Program-made: the position numbers and the translations under genes
Shown here: one piece after another, positions 7,095-11,641 of the stretch
Numbering within the stretch: position 1 is the first letter of the stretch
How the letters are laid out: the number at the start of each line of letters is the position of its first letter
Notes under the pieces: model-generated
Database searches by the model: none
The model's input: only the letters and a program-made list of their open reading frames with translations
Told to the model about the DNA's origin: nothing
From: JAUVIB01 sp964424545
GTDB taxonomy: Bacteria > Calditrichota > Calditrichia > Calditrichales > Calditrichaceae
NCBI GenBank assembly: GCA_964424545.1
Contig: CAYRJN010000119.1
Coordinates: forward strand, 1 to 11,641
Length of the DNA stretch: 11,641 bases
Reading direction: 5' to 3'

Positions 7095-8537
7095 TTATTT
7101 TAACAATATCTTTGCTCCATAATCTTTTGCCGGACTATCTTTTTTAAGGATGAAAGACTTGGTTACTTTAAAGTAGTATTCATCAAATTTAGGCTTTATC
7201 GGCAAGGATGTTAACGGTAATTGTTTTGGCAGCCCGTTGAGAAAATGGGGATTGCCGTAAAAATTATTTTTATCATGCGCCAAATACCGTTTGCACTTAA
7301 AAATAATGTTTTTTTCAAATATATCGTTTTTGTCTAAATTCCCGTTTATATCCTTAGCCAAATGATAAAAAGTATTGTTTCTAATAACCATTTGGGCTTC
7401 TGACGGTACTTTATTCATTATAAATACACCGGATGAAATATCTTTATCCGCGCTGAAGGCCAAAATGTTATTATTTATTTCTATCTTTCCTCTTACTTCG
7501 TCAAGTATGGTAACTCCCCCCGTGTTATGCGTATCATCAAATCCTTCAAAATAGTTATTTCTGACGATGGCGTTAATAACATTATCCACTCTGATCGGGC
7601 TTTTTACGCGAAAACCTTTTGCGCCGCGAACAACATTGTATTCCGCTATTAAATTTTTACAGCTCGGATTTTTATTTTCTTTAGAATTATCCGCTATTCT
7701 GTTTTGCCCGAGATAAATTCCGGTATATAGCGGCGCACCCTCAAAAATATTTTTCCTTGCAATACAATCAACATCGCCCTCTTTAAAAGATAATGCTTGA
7801 TTATGAGAACCGTAAAAATAACAATTTTCAACCACGGATGCCGTAGAGCTATAGAAATTACATCCGTAATCTTGAATGGCATCAAGGAATTTATGCCCGT
7901 TTTCTTCGTTAGGCAGAAAATCGGAAATAAACGTACAATTAGAGATTAACACGCTATCGACACGAAAAACCTGGATGCCGTCGCCGGCGTTTTTATCAAG
8001 CGTACAATTTTTTACGATAACATCATGCGCCTTATTTTCAGGATGCTCTATATTTAATACGGAACTATCCCACATACCGACATCAATTCCGACTCGATAA
8101 TTCGATACGTTAAAACCGTCGATAACAACATGGGATACGTTATTGACGACTATGGCGGAACCGCTGCCGCAATCTTTAAATTTGTTTGACATATCCACTT
8201 CATTATCTTTTCTCGGGCCTTTTAGATAAACCGTACCCGGTTTTTCCGCCATAATTACAATAGGATTCTTTTTAGTACCGCTTTTACTTAAGGTTATGGC
8301 GAACTCATAACCGTAATTTCCTGGAAGTACAATCAATGTGTCTCCGCTATCCAATACGGATACGCCCTTTTTTATGGTTCTAAAGGGAGACGCAACGGCG
8401 CCGTTATTGGCGTCATTTCCATTAAGCGATACATAATATCTACTTATCTTCTTCGATTGATTTGTACAGGAAAAAAGCAGGATACTTAATAGGACTGTTA
8501 ATACAGCACCGGTTTTTTTATTCGTAATAACCTTCAT
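7095..8537 (-). CDS. Parallel beta-helix lipoprotein, family B
   Basis: This 480-residue protein has a lipoprotein signal: a basic start, a Leu-rich core, and a lipobox L-F-S-C with Cys24. The mature chain opens ISRYYVSLNGNDANNG, PFRTIKKGVSVL and GDTLIVLPGNYGYE, the DUF1565-like entry to a right-handed beta-helix. Coils continue to about residue 415 with NCTL, NCTF, NCYF, NNYF, NNIL and NNTF turns. Family B hallmarks are GDGIQ (185-189), DAIQDYGCNFY (219-229), HNQALSFKEGD (245-255), GIYLGQN (273-279) and GFRVKSPIRV (308-317). The end, FDEYYFKV to SPAKDYG, replaces the family A cap; there is no sorting tail. The protein is probably anchored by its lipid to the outer membrane; a polysaccharide-binding or lyase role is inferred from the fold only. 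AAGGAG (8546-8551), eight bases before the ATG, supports the start. It is the last of three tandem family B genes. Confidence 0.92.
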   Translation of the reverse strand: MKVITNKKTGAVLTVLLSILLFSCTNQSKKISRYYVSLNGNDANNGAVASPFRTIKKGVSVLDSGDTLIVLPGNYGYEFAITLSKSGTKKNPIVIMAEKPGTVYLKGPRKDNEVDMSNKFKDCGSGSAIVVNNVSHVVIDGFNVSNYRVGIDVGMWDSSVLNIEHPENKAHDVIVKNCTLDKNAGDGIQVFRVDSVLISNCTFISDFLPNEENGHKFLDAIQDYGCNFYSSTASVVENCYFYGSHNQALSFKEGDVDCIARKNIFEGAPLYTGIYLGQNRIADNSKENKNPSCKNLIAEYNVVRGAKGFRVKSPIRVDNVINAIVRNNYFEGFDDTHNTGGVTILDEVRGKIEINNNILAFSADKDISSGVFIMNKVPSEAQMVIRNNTFYHLAKDINGNLDKNDIFEKNIIFKCKRYLAHDKNNFYGNPHFLNGLPKQLPLTSLPIKPKFDEYYFKVTKSFILKKDSPAKDYGAKILLK

Positions 8538-8545
8538 TATTTAAA

Positions 8546-8551
8546 CTCCTT
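8546..8551 (-). promoter_or_regulatory. Strong Shine-Dalgarno site of the last family B gene
   Basis: AAGGAG on the minus strand lies eight bases before the ATG at 8537, inside the 29-base gap that follows the TAA of the preceding gene. Confidence 0.65.
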
Positions 8552-8566
8552 ATTATAATGGTTAAT

Positions 8567-9985
8567 TTATTTAAATTGTACGCCATATCCTTTTGCATTA
8601 CTATTTTTACTTAGTTTAAAGGGCAAGGTAAGTTTGTTGTAATACCAATCGAAATCCGGTTTTTTCGGTTTGGCTGCTATGGGCAATTGAAGCGGATCGC
8701 CGCTTGCAAAATGAGGATTACCTCTAAAATTTTTTCCATCGTCTTTATTATAATATTTACACTTGTAAGAAATATTCTTTTCAAATGAAAACCCTTCGGT
8801 TTTGTCGCCTCTATACCTTTCCGTCAATAAATCCTGTTCAATATCATAAAATGTATTATTTCGAATACTAATGTTAGTATCATCAGCCTGTCCCATTTGC
8901 AATAAAACACCAGCGGAATATCTGTTTTTCACACCGAAAGCCAGTATATTATCATAAATTTCTATTTTACCAAGCGCTTCGTTCCAAATATTAATACCCC
9001 CCGTTTTCGCGGTTTCATCAAATCCTTCGAAATAGTTATATCTTACGATGGCGTTATTACAATTTTCCACGCGTAACGGACTTTTCACGCGAAATCCTTT
9101 CGCCGGGCGCACAATATTATATTCTGCTGTTAAATTTTCGCAAGTCGGATTATCATTATCCGGCCGGGCGTCAAACCTTTTATTTTGCCCCAAATAAATA
9201 GCCGTGTATTGAGCTCCCTCAAAGATATTTCTGCGGGCCGTACAATTTTTATCTCCTTCCTTAAATGACAAGGATTGATGATGGGCTCCGAAAAAATAGC
9301 AGTTTTCAACAAGCGCATTGTTGCAATTATAAAAATTGCAGCCATAATCCTGAACGGCAACGATATATCCTTTTTTTTGCACCTTATCCGAAATAAACTG
9401 ACAATTACTGATTACCGTACTATCGACTCTTGATGTTTGAACGCCTGTTCCACCGTTATTATGTAAGATACAATGCTCAACTACGACATCATGTGGGTTT
9501 GAATTATCAGGATTCGGCTGCCCATCTAAATTAATAGCAACTTCAAAATCCGAAATGTTAAATCCGTCGATAACAATATAGGAACGATTGATAATATTAA
9601 AAGCAATTCCATTCTCTCCGGTATAATCTTCATCGCCCGCTTTCCTCGGACCTTTTAAATATACGCTTCCCGGCTTTTTCGCCATTATCACAATCGGTTT
9701 ATCTTTTGTTCCGCTATGCAAAAGTTGTATTTCATATTCATAACCGTAGTTACCGGGCAGGACAATTAAACTATCTCCTTTGTTCAACACCGAAGCGCCC
9801 TTTTTTATGGTTCTAAAAGGAGTTTTAATACGTCCGTCATACGAATCATTACCATTCAATGAAACAAAATATTTCTTACCTCCCTTAACGGTATGCAGGG
9901 GTTTTGTACACGAAAGAAAGCCAGCCGTAATGATTACCGTTAAAAATATTAATTTATGAAAATATTTTGCTATTAAGGATTTCAC
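8567..9985 (-). CDS. Parallel beta-helix lipoprotein, family B (GTG start)
   Basis: This 472-residue protein is the middle of three tandem paralogues. A hydrophobic signal ends in G-F-L-S-C with Cys26 as lipidation site; Phe at -3 is slightly off the usual Leu. The mature opening is KKYFVSLNGNDSYDGR, PFRTIKKGASVL and GDSLIVLPGNYGYEYE. Family motifs are present: GGTGVQTSRV, AVQDYGCNFYN, HHQSLSFKEGDKNCTARRNI (235-254), AIYLGQN and GFRVKSPLRV. The C-terminus DFDWYYNKLTLPFKL to GYGVQFK matches its neighbours. There is no sorting tail. It starts with GTG: GAGG (9991-9994) is five bases upstream, and an in-frame stop lies just before, so no longer start exists. Only 11 bases separate it from the preceding gene, so translation is likely coupled. 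The product is expected on the outer membrane; its substrate is unknown. Confidence 0.91.
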   Translation of the reverse strand: MKSLIAKYFHKLIFLTVIITAGFLSCTKPLHTVKGGKKYFVSLNGNDSYDGRIKTPFRTIKKGASVLNKGDSLIVLPGNYGYEYEIQLLHSGTKDKPIVIMAKKPGSVYLKGPRKAGDEDYTGENGIAFNIINRSYIVIDGFNISDFEVAINLDGQPNPDNSNPHDVVVEHCILHNNGGTGVQTSRVDSTVISNCQFISDKVQKKGYIVAVQDYGCNFYNCNNALVENCYFFGAHHQSLSFKEGDKNCTARRNIFEGAQYTAIYLGQNKRFDARPDNDNPTCENLTAEYNIVRPAKGFRVKSPLRVENCNNAIVRYNYFEGFDETAKTGGINIWNEALGKIEIYDNILAFGVKNRYSAGVLLQMGQADDTNISIRNNTFYDIEQDLLTERYRGDKTEGFSFEKNISYKCKYYNKDDGKNFRGNPHFASGDPLQLPIAAKPKKPDFDWYYNKLTLPFKLSKNSNAKGYGVQFK

Positions 9986-9990
9986 AGAGA

Positions 9991-9994
9991 CCTC
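9991..9994 (-). promoter_or_regulatory. Ribosome binding site deciding a GTG start
   Basis: GAGG on the minus strand lies five bases before the GTG at 9985 and just after the TAA of the upstream gene at 9997. No ATG in that frame lies between it and the upstream in-frame stop. Confidence 0.5.
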
Positions 9995-9996
9995 AT

Positions 9997-11445
9997 TTAT
10001 TTAAATTCAACGCCAAAACCTTCCGCAGGGCTGCCTTGCTTTAACCGAAACGGATTGGTAAGTTTTTTATAATAAGAATCAAAATCCGGTTTAACCGGCT
10101 TTGATGAAATTTCAGGTTGGACAGGATCGCCGTATTTGAATTCCGGGTCTCCTCTAAAATTATCCGTATTATATTCCAAATCCGTATTGCTTTTATAAAA
10201 TTGGGTTTTATAAGCTAAATTTTTTGTGAAATGCCAAATCTTACCCGATTCATGCCGTAAATTTATAAAGTCGGTAGAAAGCTTATAAAAGGTATTATTA
10301 TGGATTTGTACATTATTATCTTTCTCAAATCCCCAATCTTGAAAAATACCGCCCGACATTAAGTTCTCAACGGAAAAAGCGATTATGTTATTATAGATTT
10401 CAATATTACCTAAGGCTTCATTATATATATTAATGCCGCACGTTTTATTTCCATCATCAAAACCTTCAATATAGTTATAGCGCACGATAGCATTTTCCAC
10501 ATTATCTATAACAATAGGCGTTTTTGTTCTATATTTTCTTTTTGGCTCTATTTGATTTAATCCATTTGTAGGTCGGATTATATTATATTCCGCTATCAAA
10601 TTTTTACAGGTAGGGTTCTTATTACTTTCAGTTTCATTTGACAGCCTTTCTTGTCCAAGAAATATGGCAAAATGCCCCACGCCTTCAAATATATTTTTTC
10701 TCGCTATACAATTATCATCGCCTTCTTTAAAGGATAACGCTTGATTGTGCTCACCATAAAAATAACTATTCTCAACAACACAATCATTGGAATTGTAAAA
10801 ATTGACGCCATAATCCTGTATCGCATCCCACCCTCGTCCGCTTTTAAACTCATCGCTAATAAAAATACAATTGGTAACAAGCGTTTTTGAGACACGTATA
10901 TTCTGAATACCATCTCCACCATTGTTATGGAAAGTACAATTCTTTATCACAATATTTTTCGGCCTTTCCTTTTGAGTATCGGCGTAACCAATATTAGTGA
11001 TCCCAACCTCGTAATTCCCTATTTTAAATCCGTCTATTACCACATTTGAAACATTATAAATTACAAATGCGACTCCCTTACCCATGTCATCGCCGTATTC
11101 TTCGGAACAATTCATTTCGTCTTTTTTTCTTGGTCCGTTTAAAATAACGCTTCCTTCTTTTTCGGCCATAACAACTATCGGAGAATTATCACGACCGCTC
11201 TTTTTCAGTCGAATATTATACTCATATCCATAGTTTCCGGGTAAAACAACTAACGTATCGCCTGCCTCTAAAAACGATACCCCGTTTTTAATCGTCTTAA
11301 ACGGTTTGTTTTTACTGCCGTTATTATCATTATTACCGTTAGGCGACACATAATAGCTTTTACCTGAAATCGAATAGATAAAAACGAATAGAATCAATAA
11401 CATTTTAATCATACTTTTTACTATTAATGATGACTTTATTTCCAA
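9997..11445 (-). CDS. Secreted parallel beta-helix protein, family B (TTG start, no lipobox)
   Basis: This 482-residue protein is first of the three family B genes. It carries the same body as its neighbours: KSYYVSPNGNNDNNGS, PFKTIKNGVSFL, GDTLVVLPGNYGYEYN, GGDGIQNIRV, DAIQDYGVNFYN, HNQALSFKEGDDNCIARKNI (233-252), AIFLGQE, and the closing DFDSYYKKLTNPFRL with SPAEGFGVEFK. It differs in its export signal: the hydrophobic core ends IYSISGKSYY, with no Cys, so it should be cleaved by ordinary signal peptidase and released or held in some other way. A roughly eight-residue insertion (NGLNQIEPKRKYRTKTPIVI region, about 294-313) precedes the conserved Lys-Thr-Pro that replaces Lys-Ser-Pro. The TTG start has a perfect AGGAGG at nine bases. 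An ATG at 11412 would give a shorter signal peptide but lacks a binding site. It follows the upstream sorted protein by 42 bases. Confidence 0.9.
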   Translation of the reverse strand: MEIKSSLIVKSMIKMLLILFVFIYSISGKSYYVSPNGNNDNNGSKNKPFKTIKNGVSFLEAGDTLVVLPGNYGYEYNIRLKKSGRDNSPIVVMAEKEGSVILNGPRKKDEMNCSEEYGDDMGKGVAFVIYNVSNVVIDGFKIGNYEVGITNIGYADTQKERPKNIVIKNCTFHNNGGDGIQNIRVSKTLVTNCIFISDEFKSGRGWDAIQDYGVNFYNSNDCVVENSYFYGEHNQALSFKEGDDNCIARKNIFEGVGHFAIFLGQERLSNETESNKNPTCKNLIAEYNIIRPTNGLNQIEPKRKYRTKTPIVIDNVENAIVRYNYIEGFDDGNKTCGINIYNEALGNIEIYNNIIAFSVENLMSGGIFQDWGFEKDNNVQIHNNTFYKLSTDFINLRHESGKIWHFTKNLAYKTQFYKSNTDLEYNTDNFRGDPEFKYGDPVQPEISSKPVKPDFDSYYKKLTNPFRLKQGSPAEGFGVEFK

Positions 11446-11454
11446 TTTTACAAA

Positions 11455-11460
11455 CCTCCT
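11455..11460 (-). promoter_or_regulatory. Consensus Shine-Dalgarno site deciding a TTG start
   Basis: AGGAGG on the minus strand lies nine bases before the TTG at 11445. It is the strongest ribosome binding site in the window and is the reason for choosing TTG over the ATG twelve codons in. Confidence 0.7.
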
Positions 11461-11487
11461 TTTGTATTAAATCGCAGCGTCAATAAT

Positions 11488-11640
11488 TTAACGTACCAAC
11501 ATCATTTTTTTAATTTCCGTAAAATTTTTGGTATGCAGCTTATAAAGATATACGCCGCTGGCCAGATTCGCCCCGTCAAAACGAAGCGAGTGCGTTCCCG
11601 CAGACATATTACCGTTAATTAAATCCGCCACTTTTTCTCC
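11488..11640 (-). repeat. Sorting-tail repeat, copy 2 (pairs with 5082-5234)
   Basis: This is the second copy of the 51-codon segment described at 5082-5234. Codon-by-codon comparison shows about 24 base differences with no insertion or deletion. The match may extend beyond the window edge. Confidence 0.85.
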
Positions 11641-11641
11641 G
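11488..11641 (-). CDS. C-terminal sorting tail of a secreted protein (N-terminus outside the window)
   Basis: The frame enters at the window edge and gives 50 residues, from GEKVADLINGNMSAG to KKMMLVR, before TAA. This is the second half of a type IX (Por-type) secretion sorting domain; the 'YPNPFNPSTTI' part would lie just outside. It matches the tail of the family A protein at 5082-6956 at 41 of 50 residues, so the missing part is probably another family A beta-helix protein, although only the tail can be seen. The family B gene 42 bases downstream has its own ribosome binding site and no terminator intervenes, so the two are probably co-transcribed. Confidence 0.85.
   Translation of the reverse strand, partial: GEKVADLINGNMSAGTHSLRFDGANLASGVYLYKLHTKNFTEIKKMMLVR

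Noticed and set aside
3202..11445. Repeated N-C and N-N peptide motifs as tandem DNA repeats, a CRISPR array or a diversity-generating element
   Set aside because: The repetition is at protein level (beta-helix turns) with irregular spacing and divergent DNA; no reverse transcriptase, cas gene or conserved spacer layout is present.
5082..11640. The two sorting-tail copies as ends of a mobile element
   Set aside because: Both copies are in frame coding sequence ending exactly at stop codons, with no transposase or inverted ends; gene duplication or tail exchange explains them.

Overview
All genes in the window lie on the minus strand, so transcription runs from 11641 towards 1. Seven complete genes and two that run off the ends fill nearly everything; no gap exceeds 140 bases. 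There is no RNA gene, mobile element or CRISPR array. Almost every product is an exported protein. Five complete genes and one partial gene encode right-handed parallel beta-helix proteins, one encodes a LamG-PKD-LamG protein, one is a partial sorting tail, and one is a cytoplasmic GNAT acetyltransferase.

Organism: the three complete secreted proteins with C-terminal tails share the 'NYPNPFNPSTTI' type secretion-sorting domain (type IX secretion, Por-type). This is typical of the FCB superphylum, in particular Ignavibacteriota, Calditrichota and related candidate phyla. Clear Shine-Dalgarno sites (AAGGA, AGGAGG) precede most starts. That argues against Bacteroidia, where such sites are scarce. 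The DNA is AT-rich. Genus cannot be named from this.

Layout in transcription order. (1) 11641-11488: last 50 residues of a sorted surface protein. (2) 11445-7095: three consecutive paralogues of about 475 residues ('family B'), separated by 11 and 29 bases. Two have lipoprotein signals, one has an ordinary signal peptide, and none has a sorting tail. (3) 7094-6957: a 138-base gap with a small hairpin and a possible promoter. (4) 6956-3202: two paralogues of about 620 residues ('family A') with signal peptide, beta-helix, a cap resembling the choice-of-anchor Q region, and a sorting tail. (5) 3149-2547: GNAT acetyltransferase, ending in a probable terminator that overlaps its stop codon. (6) 2475-469: the LamG-PKD-LamG protein with a sorting tail. 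(7) 398 (or 428) to 1: N-terminus of a further family A paralogue.

Interpretation: this is a tandemly expanded cluster of surface-displayed, probably polysaccharide-binding or -cleaving, beta-helix proteins. Two anchoring routes (lipidation and C-terminal sorting) are used side by side. Family A carries conserved Lys and Arg-His residues on neighbouring coils that recall the catalytic layout of polysaccharide lyase family 6; family B has a different conserved Lys-containing motif. These enzymatic readings are hypotheses. No transporter, SusC/SusD-like gene or regulator is in view, so the substrate cannot be deduced.
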